Shown one piece after another: positions 1 to 5,057 of a stretch of DNA of 6,436 nucleotides. Made by a program: the position numbers and the translations under genes. The notes beneath the pieces were generated by a model, which saw nothing but the letters and a program-made list of their open reading frames with translations, did not search any database and was not told the DNA's origin. The stretch's first letter is position 1. Each line of letters starts with the position of its first letter. The stretch is taken from assembly GCA_947570515.1 (NCBI GenBank), contig CANOUM010000095.1, positions 1 through 6,436 of the forward strand. The letters run 5' to 3'. This DNA comes from an uncultured Clostridia bacterium. Lineage in GTDB: Bacteria > Bacillota > Clostridia > Lachnospirales > Bianqueaceae.

Positions 1-1013
1 ATCGGCGATAAAAAGGCAGCCATCATGCGGTACATCAGCCAAATTGCCGTAAGTCTTGCGGCCGGAATCAGACAAATGCACAAAAGAGCAATACAGCCGG
101 TTGCGCCGATGCCATTTTTAATCAGCATACTCCCTGCGAGTACCGAATCCATCGCGCCCGACATAGCAGATCCTACAACAGGAACCGACGCCATCACCGC
201 CGAAGAAGCTTTGTACACCGTTTTATCCACCGAAGGCATGACAATGCCAAATACTCCCATCAAAAATAAATACAGACCCGTTATGGCTTTGATTCCCTTC
301 TCCAATATCGTCCTTACCAGTGACGTAAGCTGAGATAAGATGGCTCGTTTGCTCATAAAATTAACCAGCTCCAGAATGGTTACCCATACAATGCACACCG
401 CAAACCCGTTTTTCATCACACTCAAAATGACGCTAAAGCCGCTTGTCATGAGCTCGCTCTGCAGTACGCTGCTGATCCCGTATCCGCTTGCTACGGCAAC
501 GGCTGCCATAGCCGGCAGCATATACAAACTCAGATCCCTTACATGTTCAAGCAGCCCGCTTGCCTCTTGATATGCAATTTGAAAGCTTTGTACCAGCAGC
601 CAGATCAAACAGCCATACACAGCTAAAAACCCAATTTCTCCTACAGCACCATCTCCAAAATGAAGCTCCAGCGTACTAAAGATCTGTGCAAGCAGTGTTA
701 AGGCAATGACCTGCAGCATAAGTCCCATATATTCCTGCATATTCCCCCATAAAGAAACGCCGAAGGCTTTAACCCAGTCCGACCAGGAAATAGATGTTTC
801 GCCCTGAATGAGTGAAGCAAGAAGCTCCCCTATGGTGCGGCTGCCTGTTTGTTCCTGCAGCGTCTGTTCTCCTTCCGCTTCCTGTATGATTTCATCCACA
901 TCGCCAAAATCCAAATAGGAAGGATCCACATCCACCTCGGCTTGTACACTCATAGGCCGCCATAGACTCAGCAATACAATCAGTACCGTTTTCCATATCC
1001 ACCTTTTTTTCAT
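1..1013 (-). CDS. spoIIIAE: Stage III sporulation protein AE, C-terminus cut by window edge
   Basis: The frame is open from the ATG at 1013-1011 to the left edge, giving 337 codons; family members are near 400 residues, so roughly 60 residues are missing. Residues 1-25 read as a signal peptide: a basic start (MKKRWIWK), a hydrophobic stretch, then VQA before an acidic segment. Hydrophobic membrane segments follow at about 96-113, 128-146, 162-178, 193-215, 244-260 and 302-330. The segment VPVVGSAMSGAMDSVLAG (about 277-294), followed by SMLIKNGIGATG, is typical of SpoIIIAE. In known sporeformers this polytopic protein sits in the mother-cell membrane around the forespore as part of the SpoIIIA-SpoIIQ channel. 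Its start overlaps the spoIIIAD stop as ATGA, so translation is probably coupled. A GGAG lies about nine bases upstream, inside spoIIIAD. The identification rests on sequence character and on position as fifth gene of the operon. Confidence 0.95.
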   Translation of the reverse strand, partial: MKKRWIWKTVLIVLLSLWRPMSVQAEVDVDPSYLDFGDVDEIIQEAEGEQTLQEQTGSRTIGELLASLIQGETSISWSDWVKAFGVSLWGNMQEYMGLMLQVIALTLLAQIFSTLELHFGDGAVGEIGFLAVYGCLIWLLVQSFQIAYQEASGLLEHVRDLSLYMLPAMAAVAVASGYGISSVLQSELMTSGFSVILSVMKNGFAVCIVWVTILELVNFMSKRAILSQLTSLVRTILEKGIKAITGLYLFLMGVFGIVMPSVDKTVYKASSAVMASVPVVGSAMSGAMDSVLAGSMLIKNGIGATGCIALLCICLIPAARLTAIWLMYRMMAAFLSP

Positions 1014-1396
1014 GCCAGCAGCTCCGCAATCAGTTCTATAAGCGAAGTAAAGACCGGAAGTGCCATCGTTGCCATGATCAGTCTCCCTCCTAATTGAATT
1101 TTAGCCGCCAGTGCCTGCTGCCCGGCATCTTTACAGATTTCACTGCCAAACTCAATCACATAGCTGCTTAACAAAAGCTTGAGCAGCAGCTTCAGCTGCC
1201 TTCCTGACAAACCGGCCTTGTCTGCAAGCAGCTGCAGTCCGGACACCAGCTGAGAAAGCCCTTTACTGCTTTCCAGCAGCATACAGACGCCTGCCGCAAT
1301 GGCTAACAGAAGCGCAAGTTCCTTTTTTTGCTGCTGCAGCGTGAGCACGAGGATTGCTCCGATTATGCCCATCACCGTTATCTTAAATACCTCCAT
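1010..1396 (-). CDS. spoIIIAD: Stage III sporulation protein AD
   Basis: This 128-residue membrane protein is close to the length of the Bacillus subtilis protein (about 133). It has hydrophobic segments at about 4-20 and 26-46, a leucine-rich amphipathic middle (SGRQLKLLLKLLLSSYVIEFG, broken here as SGRQLKLLLKLL then LSSYVIEFG, about 64-84), and a C-terminal membrane stretch at about 102-127. SpoIIIAD belongs to the SpoIIIAC/AD family of small membrane components of the channel complex that links mother cell and forespore. The start lies 11 bases after the spoIIIAC stop, behind a modest AAGGG-type site. The stop is TGA, sharing four bases (ATGA) with the spoIIIAE start. Nothing is truncated. 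The family is secure from length, topology and operon position; its exact role in the channel is not visible here. Confidence 0.95.
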   Translation of the reverse strand: MEVFKITVMGIIGAILVLTLQQQKKELALLLAIAAGVCMLLESSKGLSQLVSGLQLLADKAGLSGRQLKLLLKLLLSSYVIEFGSEICKDAGQQALAAKIQLGGRLIMATMALPVFTSLIELIAELLA

Positions 1397-1407
1397 TGTC
1401 CAACCCT

Positions 1408-1602
1408 TTATAAATCAAATAAAGAACGAATCATATTAAAAAGCTCACTGATATATTCAATCACCCAAAAAAGCACCACAATCAATCCTGCCAGCGTTGT
1501 CAGCATAGCCATGTCATCTCGGCCAGCTCTTTGCAAGACCTGTCCCACCACGGCAACCAAAATGCCTACCGCTGCAATTTTAAATACAATCTGAATATCC
1601 AT
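1408..1602 (-). CDS. spoIIIAC: Stage III sporulation protein AC
   Basis: This is a 64-residue protein with two membrane segments (about 4-22 and 32-53) separated by a short polar loop, QRAGRDDMAM. The B. subtilis protein is about 68 residues, so this one is full length. The N-terminal segment MDIQIVFKIAAVGILVAVV and the loop resemble SpoIIIAC, and the paralogous relation to SpoIIIAD next door shows in the similar layout. It is a small integral component of the SpoIIIA channel in the mother-cell membrane. Its ATG shares one base with the TAA of spoIIIAB (TAATG). No separate ribosome binding site is obvious, so it probably relies on translational coupling. Confidence 0.94.
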   Translation of the reverse strand: MDIQIVFKIAAVGILVAVVGQVLQRAGRDDMAMLTTLAGLIVVLFWVIEYISELFNMIRSLFDL

Positions 1603-2117
1603 TACATCAGCACCACCATCACCAAAATCCCGGCCAAAACGCCAATTGTACGGTACAGCCTGCCTTGCTCCTGAATCGCTTGTTCCAGCATCGTCTGCTG
1701 GGCATGAAAATAATCCTGTATCTGACTGATCTGCCCCAAACAGCTTTCCAGTCCGGCTCCCTGCATACTCTTTCCAAGTCCTGCCAACATTTTGTAATCC
1801 TCTTTATCCAGATGCAGCTCTGCCTTGCACCTCTCCAATGCCTGCGGCCAAATCTCTGACAAAGGTTTTTGTGCCCGCAGTCCTTCCTGTATTCTCCTCA
1901 GCCACGGCTCCCACTCCGCTGCTCCTGCTTCAATGCAGCTTTGAGCGGCTTCGTCCAAATTCTCTCCGATTCGCATACGGCTGGAAAGCAGCATCAAAAT
2001 CTTTTGCAGCGTCCGGTATTCCTGCAGTCTCTTATCCATCCGGTAGGCTAACCAAAATCCAATGCTGCCTACAGAAACTCCCATCAGGATCATTCCAATC
2101 CATTTAAACCACTGCAT
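1602..2117 (-). CDS. spoIIIAB: Stage III sporulation protein AB
   Basis: At 171 residues this matches the usual length of SpoIIIAB. A hydrophobic N-terminal segment (about 5-24) is followed by a basic stretch (YRMDKRLQEYRTL), a long helical soluble domain, and a C-terminal membrane segment (about 155-171, ending VLAGILVMVVLM). The fold family resembles the GspF inner-membrane platform proteins of type II secretion systems, consistent with partnership with the ATPase SpoIIIAA. The middle carries the family-like patterns SRMRIGENLDEAA and GLGKSMQGAGLESCL. Its ATG lies 14 bases inside the end of spoIIIAA, with a GGAGG about nine bases upstream within that gene, so the two are co-translated. The family call is secure; the platform role is inferred from the family. 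Confidence 0.95.
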   Translation of the reverse strand: MQWFKWIGMILMGVSVGSIGFWLAYRMDKRLQEYRTLQKILMLLSSRMRIGENLDEAAQSCIEAGAAEWEPWLRRIQEGLRAQKPLSEIWPQALERCKAELHLDKEDYKMLAGLGKSMQGAGLESCLGQISQIQDYFHAQQTMLEQAIQEQGRLYRTIGVLAGILVMVVLM

Positions 2118-3039
2118 AGCCGCTTCCCTCCGCTGCCTGATAAATCCCTTCTATCGTACCCGGTCCCCGCCTGCCGCTCAAAACAACTACCCGCTCAAAA
2201 CTTCCTCTGCGAATCAAATCTGCAAACCCCGGCTTTTTTCTCAGCTCCTCCAGATTCGCGCTATGCGCCGTACAGATTAGCCGCACTCCTGCATTCATAA
2301 TCGTTTCAATGGCTTCCAGCTCCTGCAGCGCCCCCAGTTCATCCACTGCAATTACCTGCGGATTCATACTGCGCAGCATCATCAGCATGCCCTCGCGCTT
2401 GGGTGCTCCATCCAGCACATCCGTCCGGCTGCCTATATCGCACTGCGGCACACCCCGAAAGCTGCCGCCAATCTCCGATCGTTCATCTGCCACCGCCACG
2501 TTAAGACCCAGCTCGTCCGATGCAAGCCGGATCAGATCACGCAGCATCGTCGTTTTTCCGCCGCCGGGCGGCGAAAGGAGAAGCGTATGCATCAATCTTC
2601 CCTTCTGCACCACATAGGGAAGAAGCTTTTCTGCACAGCCTTTGACCTCATGTGCAATGCGGACATTAAATCCTGTGATAGGATGAATCCCCTGAATCTG
2701 TCCGTTCCTCACTTGTGCTTTGCCCGTCATTCCGATCCGGTGACCGCCCTCTACTGTGATATATCCGTTTTTAATTTCGTTTTCAAAGGCATATAGGGAA
2801 CTGCCGCTGATCAGCTCCAGGCATTTCAGAACCATTTCCCACCCTACACATAATGCCTGATCCGGCGTCTGCAGCCTTTCTCCTTTGGGTGATACAAACC
2901 AGCTTTTTCCTGCAATACTGACTGCCAGCGGTTTTCCTGCCCGGATTCTAATCTCCTGCACACTCTCTCCCTCTTGCTTAAGCACCTGACTCACGGCCTC
3001 TGCAATCGGCAGACAAAATAAACGTACAATATCTGTCAT
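2104..3039 (-). CDS. spoIIIAA: Stage III sporulation protein AA, secretion-type ATPase
   Basis: This 311-residue protein is about as long as B. subtilis SpoIIIAA (about 307). It is a RecA-like ATPase related to type II/IV secretion ATPases and is thought to power the SpoIIIA-SpoIIQ channel from the mother-cell cytoplasm. An N-terminal domain (about 1-145) contains EIRIRAGKPLAV and EGGHRIGMTG. The Walker A motif is SPPGGGKTT (156-164). ADERSEIGG (184-192) and GSRTDVLDGAPKREG (203-217) are strongly characteristic. Walker B is VIAVDELG (229-236), and a TAHS switch-like motif lies at 257-260. All key nucleotide-binding residues are present. The start is supported by AAAAGGAGGAA ending seven bases upstream of the ATG. 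It is the first gene of the operon, behind a predicted sigma-E promoter. Confidence 0.97.
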   Translation of the reverse strand: MTDIVRLFCLPIAEAVSQVLKQEGESVQEIRIRAGKPLAVSIAGKSWFVSPKGERLQTPDQALCVGWEMVLKCLELISGSSLYAFENEIKNGYITVEGGHRIGMTGKAQVRNGQIQGIHPITGFNVRIAHEVKGCAEKLLPYVVQKGRLMHTLLLSPPGGGKTTMLRDLIRLASDELGLNVAVADERSEIGGSFRGVPQCDIGSRTDVLDGAPKREGMLMMLRSMNPQVIAVDELGALQELEAIETIMNAGVRLICTAHSANLEELRKKPGFADLIRRGSFERVVVLSGRRGPGTIEGIYQAAEGSGYAVV

Positions 3040-3046
3040 ACAGCTT

Positions 3047-3052
3047 CCTCCT
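3047..3052 (-). promoter_or_regulatory. Ribosome binding site of spoIIIAA
   Basis: The minus strand reads AGGAGG seven bases before the ATG at 3039. This near-perfect match to the 16S anti-Shine-Dalgarno sequence fixes the spoIIIAA start. Confidence 0.85.
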
Positions 3053-3092
3053 TTTGCACCTGCTGCTCTGCGCTATACTTGCTAACTAGTTC

Positions 3093-3121
3093 ATCCTATG
3101 TGGACAGGCGGCAGAATATGA
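3093..3121 (-). promoter_or_regulatory. Predicted sigma-E promoter of the spoIIIA operon
   Basis: On the minus strand a -35 element TCATATT (3121-3115) is followed, after a 14-base spacer, by CATAGGAT (3100-3093). The B. subtilis sigma-E consensus is KMATATT, 14-15 bases, CATACAHT. The -35 matches fully and the -10 matches at 6 of 8 positions. The spoIIIA operon is a known mother-cell sigma-E target, so motif and context agree. Transcription would start near 3086, leaving a leader of about 45-50 bases before spoIIIAA. This is a motif prediction; no start-site data are available. Confidence 0.7.
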
Positions 3122-3165
3122 TAAAAAGAAAAAGCCCCAAGGCCGTTTAAGACCTTGGAGGCTTT
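3122..3165 (-). terminator. Rho-independent terminator of the HAD phosphatase gene
   Basis: A stem pairs 3131-3142 (aaagccccaagg) with 3153-3165 (ccttgg, a bulged a, then ggcttt) around a ten-base loop. In the minus direction the stem is followed by TTTTTCTTTTTA, a typical U-rich tail. It starts only seven bases past the HAD stop codon and ends at the -35 of the spoIIIA promoter, so it insulates the sporulation operon from upstream transcription. Confidence 0.9.
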
Positions 3166-3171
3166 CTGCTA

Positions 3172-3828
3172 TTAAAATGATGTAAAATCTTCTATGTACC
3201 AATCGGCAGTTTGCCGAATTTGGACCGCTTCCTCATGCGAGGTATGATCCCGGACTGCACATACCCTGAAACCTGCTCTCTTGGCAGATCGGATTCCGGG
3301 AAGCACATCCTCAAATACAACGCAGTCCTTCGGAGCAAGTCCCAGCTTTTCTGCCGCCAAAAGATAAAGATCCGGCTCCTCCTTGCTGCGGCTAACCTGT
3401 GAAACATCTGTAAATACATCAAAATATTCATAGATCCCATTGGCCTTGAGCACAGCCTCGGAAAGCGGCCAAGGCGATAAGGTGGCAAGCGCAATTTTAA
3501 CGCCCTGTTCTTTTAATTTTTTTAAATAGGCGGCAGCTCCCTTTTTACATGGCACATGCTTTTGATATTGCTCCAACGCCATGGCGTCCCATTCGCACAT
3601 AATCTCTTCTGCTGTTTCCGTCAATCCATAGCGCGCTATCGTATATTGAGCTGCTACGGCATAGGGCGCTGTTTTAACTGTTTGATGATAGATCTCATCC
3701 ATGATAATCCCGCGGCGCTTTAAAAAAATTTCATCGATACGCCGCCAGACTCCCATTGAATCTACCAAAGTACCATCCTGATCAAAAATCGCGCCCTGAA
3801 AAGCGGCATTCCCTAATAATCCACTCAT
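3172..3828 (-). CDS. HAD-superfamily hydrolase (beta-phosphoglucomutase/phosphatase-like)
   Basis: This 218-residue protein is a complete HAD subfamily I hydrolase, a cytosolic magnesium-dependent phosphotransfer enzyme that uses an aspartyl-phosphate intermediate. Motif I is FDQDGTLVDS with nucleophile D16 and acid/base D18. A helical cap domain spans about 25-90. Motif II is LATLSP with T116, motif III uses K149 (SKEEPD), and motif IV is VFEDVLPGI with E173-D174 binding the metal. All catalytic positions are present. The residue after the first Asp is Gln; Met or Leu is more usual but the position tolerates variation. I chose the ATG at 3828 because GGAGAGG lies six bases upstream. The longer frame back to 3903 would translate through a strong hairpin terminator and has no ribosome site. 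The gene stands alone between two terminators. The substrate cannot be told; sugar phosphates or phosphoglycolate are typical for relatives. Confidence 0.9.
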   Translation of the reverse strand: MSGLLGNAAFQGAIFDQDGTLVDSMGVWRRIDEIFLKRRGIIMDEIYHQTVKTAPYAVAAQYTIARYGLTETAEEIMCEWDAMALEQYQKHVPCKKGAAAYLKKLKEQGVKIALATLSPWPLSEAVLKANGIYEYFDVFTDVSQVSRSKEEPDLYLLAAEKLGLAPKDCVVFEDVLPGIRSAKRAGFRVCAVRDHTSHEEAVQIRQTADWYIEDFTSF

Positions 3829-3834
3829 TTCTTT

Positions 3835-3841
3835 CCTCTCC
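3835..3841 (-). promoter_or_regulatory. Ribosome binding site deciding the HAD gene start
   Basis: The minus strand reads GGAGAGG six bases before the ATG at 3828. It favours this start over the in-frame ATG at 3903, which has no such site and lies upstream of a terminator hairpin. Confidence 0.7.
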
Positions 3842-3850
3842 GCTGTCCTG

Positions 3851-3889
3851 ATAAAATAAAAAGAAGGTATTCTGAGAATACCTTCTTTT
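3851..3889 (-). terminator. Strong hairpin terminator after the Asn/Gln-rich gene
   Basis: A perfect 14-base-pair stem pairs 3859-3872 (aaaagaaggtattc) with 3876-3889 around a three-base loop. In the minus direction it is followed by TTTATTTTAT. It lies about 39 bases past the stop of the small Asn/Gln-rich gene. The A-rich other arm could also give some termination on the plus strand. Because it sits just before the HAD gene it could also act as an attenuator for that gene. Confidence 0.85.
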
Positions 3890-3903
3890 CTGAAATTTTG
3901 CAA
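3875..3903 (-). promoter_or_regulatory. Weak candidate promoter for the HAD gene
   Basis: On the minus strand TTGCAA (3903-3898) and TATTCT (3880-3875) are 17 bases apart, each matching the vegetative consensus at 4 of 6 positions. The -10 would lie inside the terminator stem, which makes this doubtful. I saw no better candidate in the gap. Confidence 0.2.
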
Positions 3904-3927
3904 TGGTTTACGCTTAAAAATCTCGCT

Positions 3928-4116
3928 TTAGATCTGGAAACGATTCTCGTTCTCATTCTCCTTACGGTTCTCATTGCGATTTTCATTGCGGTTCTGGTTA
4001 TTCTGACGATTTTGGTTGTTCTGGCGGTTCTGATTTTGATTCTGATTGTTCTGACGATTCTGATTCTCGTTCTCGTTTCTGTTCTGATTACGATTTTTGT
4101 TCTGATTCTTTTCCAT
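3928..4116 (-). CDS. Small Asn/Gln/Arg/Glu-rich low-complexity protein
   Basis: This 62-residue protein contains 27 Asn, 12 Gln, 9 Arg, 8 Glu and 3 Lys; the only other residues are Met1, Phe60 and Ile62. Asn occupies every even position from 4 to 20, and the alternation resumes with phase shifts after each RQNNQN unit (residues 21-26, 31-36 and 37-42). The C-terminal part is charged (NRNENRNENRKENENENR). There is no membrane segment, signal peptide, cysteine or proline, so it is probably disordered, with net charge about +4. It looks like a real gene: AGGAGG lies nine bases before the ATG, a strong terminator follows the TAA, and synonymous codons differ among the repeats, which suggests selection on the protein. 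Similar Asn/Gln-rich small proteins occur in sporeforming Clostridia as hypothetical proteins. A spore-associated role is only a guess, and I assign no function. Confidence 0.75.
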   Translation of the reverse strand: MEKNQNKNRNQNRNENENQNRQNNQNQNQNRQNNQNRQNNQNRNENRNENRKENENENRFQI

Positions 4117-4125
4117 TATAGAAAG

Positions 4126-4131
4126 CCTCCT
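4126..4131 (-). promoter_or_regulatory. Ribosome binding site of the Asn/Gln-rich gene
   Basis: The minus strand reads AGGAGG, then nine bases (CTTTCTATA), then the ATG at 4116. This is the main evidence that the low-complexity frame is translated. Confidence 0.8.
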
Positions 4132-4146
4132 GTATTAAAATCTATC

Positions 4147-4162
4147 ATCTGTTTTTACAGAT
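4147..4162 (-). other. Short perfect hairpin in the leader of the Asn/Gln-rich gene
   Basis: ATCTGT (4147-4152) pairs with ACAGAT (4157-4162) around a four-base loop. In the minus direction it is followed by GATAGATTTTAATA, which has a few T residues. It may be a weak terminator for the upstream activase-like gene or a leader hairpin for the small gene. The stem is only six base pairs. Confidence 0.4.
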
Positions 4163-4180
4163 TGTAGTTACAGAGCTTAG

Positions 4181-4207
4181 TATAATGAAATTCATCTTAA
4201 TCTATAC
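4181..4207 (-). promoter_or_regulatory. Weak candidate promoter for the Asn/Gln-rich gene
   Basis: On the minus strand CATTATA (4187-4181) matches the sigma-G -10 pattern CATNHTA, and GTATA (4207-4203) matches GHATR. The 15-base spacer is shorter than the usual 17-18 for sigma-G. The overlapping TATACT could instead be a vegetative -10, but no good -35 accompanies it. The -35 would overlap the last codons of the activase-like gene. Confidence 0.25.
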
Positions 4208-5054
4208 TGGAAGATTCTTCCATGTTTTTAAAAGCAACCGCCAGCATTAGTTTGATCCGATTGAGCTGATTCACCTCTGAAGCGCCCGGATCATAATCGA
4301 CTGCCGCGATATTAGCCATCGGATACCGCTTGCGGATTGGCTTAATCATGGATTTGGCCACAATATGATTGGGCAGGCAGGCAAAAGGCTGCACACAGAC
4401 AATGTTATTGATCCCATGATCCATCAGCTCTACCATTTCAGCTGTCAACAGCCATCCTTCTCCTGTCTGGTTTCCGATTGACATGATTCCGTCTACATAC
4501 CGTGCCTTATGTTCAATCGGATCCGGCGCGCCAAAGCGCTTGTACTGACTCAGTACTTTGACTGCATAATTGCGATACCTCTCCAATACGCTGATCACGA
4601 TTTTATTGATCCATCGTTCAGATTTTTTAAAGCCCAGATGTTCTACCTTGAAAAAGCTGTCAAAAGAACAATATAAGAGAAAGTCCATCAGATCCGGTAC
4701 AAAGACTTCCGCCCCTTCGCTTTCCAGCACCTTCACCAGCTCGTTATTGCCGGTCGGATGATACTTGACCAGAATCTCTCCTACGATGCCAACACGCGGC
4801 TTTTGCTCACTACGAATGGGAAGCTCGGCAAATTCTTTTACCATGCCCCGCATATTGCGATGAAATTCGGGAAGGCTTCCATTTTGAACATTATGCGCCG
4901 CGCGCGCATGCCATTTCTCATAAAGTGCCTCCGCACTGCCGGGCGTAACCTCATACGGCCGCTGCCGGTACAAAAGACGCATGAGAACGTCTCCATACAC
5001 GACTGCCACCATGGGACGGAGCAGCAGAAAAGTCGAACTCTTAAATCCCGCATG
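4197..5054 (-). pseudogene. C-terminal part of activase/dehydratase-like protein, beyond an in-frame TAG
   Basis: This is the direct continuation, in the same frame, of the large gene to its right, separated only by the TAG at 5055-5057. It carries 285 codons. Conserved family segments are present: HAGFK right after the stop, VVYGDVLMRLLYRQRPYE (residues about 18-35 after the stop), VGIVGEILVKYHPTGNNE (about 88-105), YVDGIMSIGNQTGEGWLL (about 186-203), VQPFACLPNHIV with a likely ligand Cys (about 221-232), and DYDPGASEVNQLNRIK (about 253-268). The natural end is TAA at 4199-4197. The first ATG after the stop (5012) has no Shine-Dalgarno sequence in front of it and would delete conserved residues, so an independent gene is unlikely. 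If the TAG terminates translation this part is not made; if it is decoded, a full-length protein results. No other damage is visible. Confidence 0.8.
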
Positions 5055-5057
5055 CTA
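5055..5057 (-). other. In-frame amber (TAG) codon inside the activase-like gene
   Basis: The minus strand reads AGC GGT AGT GAG TAG CAT GCG GGA TTT AAG, i.e. S-G-S-E-stop-H-A-G-F-K. Relatives typically have a G-[LI]-E-K/Q-x-x-G-F-K type segment here, recalled from the family rather than aligned. The TAG thus falls on a position often Lys or Gln and is one base from AAG or CAG. The frame and spacing are unchanged on both sides, with no insertion or deletion. The base after the stop is C, a relatively weak termination context in bacteria. Confidence 0.9.

Noticed and set aside
25..570. Two plus-strand frames of 102 and 76 residues near the left edge
   Set aside because: They are shadows of spoIIIAE, whose minus-strand frame is open throughout and matches the family.
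2062..2796. Several short plus-strand frames opposite spoIIIAA
   Set aside because: They lie antisense to a gene with clear Walker motifs and have no domain or initiation signal of their own.
3829..3903. Longer N-terminus for the HAD protein starting at 3903
   Set aside because: The extra 25 residues would be encoded across the hairpin terminator, precede the normal HAD start, and have no Shine-Dalgarno sequence.
3928..4116. CRISPR or tandem DNA repeat in the low-complexity region
   Set aside because: The repetition is in codons, with synonymous differences and no regular spacers; a small coding gene explains it.
3898..4167. Plus-strand 89-residue very hydrophobic frame that looks like a membrane protein
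   Set aside because: It is the complement of the Asn-rich gene: Asn codons AAT/AAC read as ATT/GTT (Ile/Val) on the other strand. It has no ribosome binding site, while the minus-strand frame has an excellent one.
4181..4186. Perfect TATAAT on the plus strand
   Set aside because: There is no matching -35 at 16-18 bases upstream and no plus-strand gene follows, so I treat it as chance.
5055..5057. Selenocysteine insertion as an explanation for the in-frame stop
   Set aside because: The codon is TAG, not TGA, and the expected residue is Lys or Gln rather than Cys. No SECIS-like hairpin was evident just downstream.
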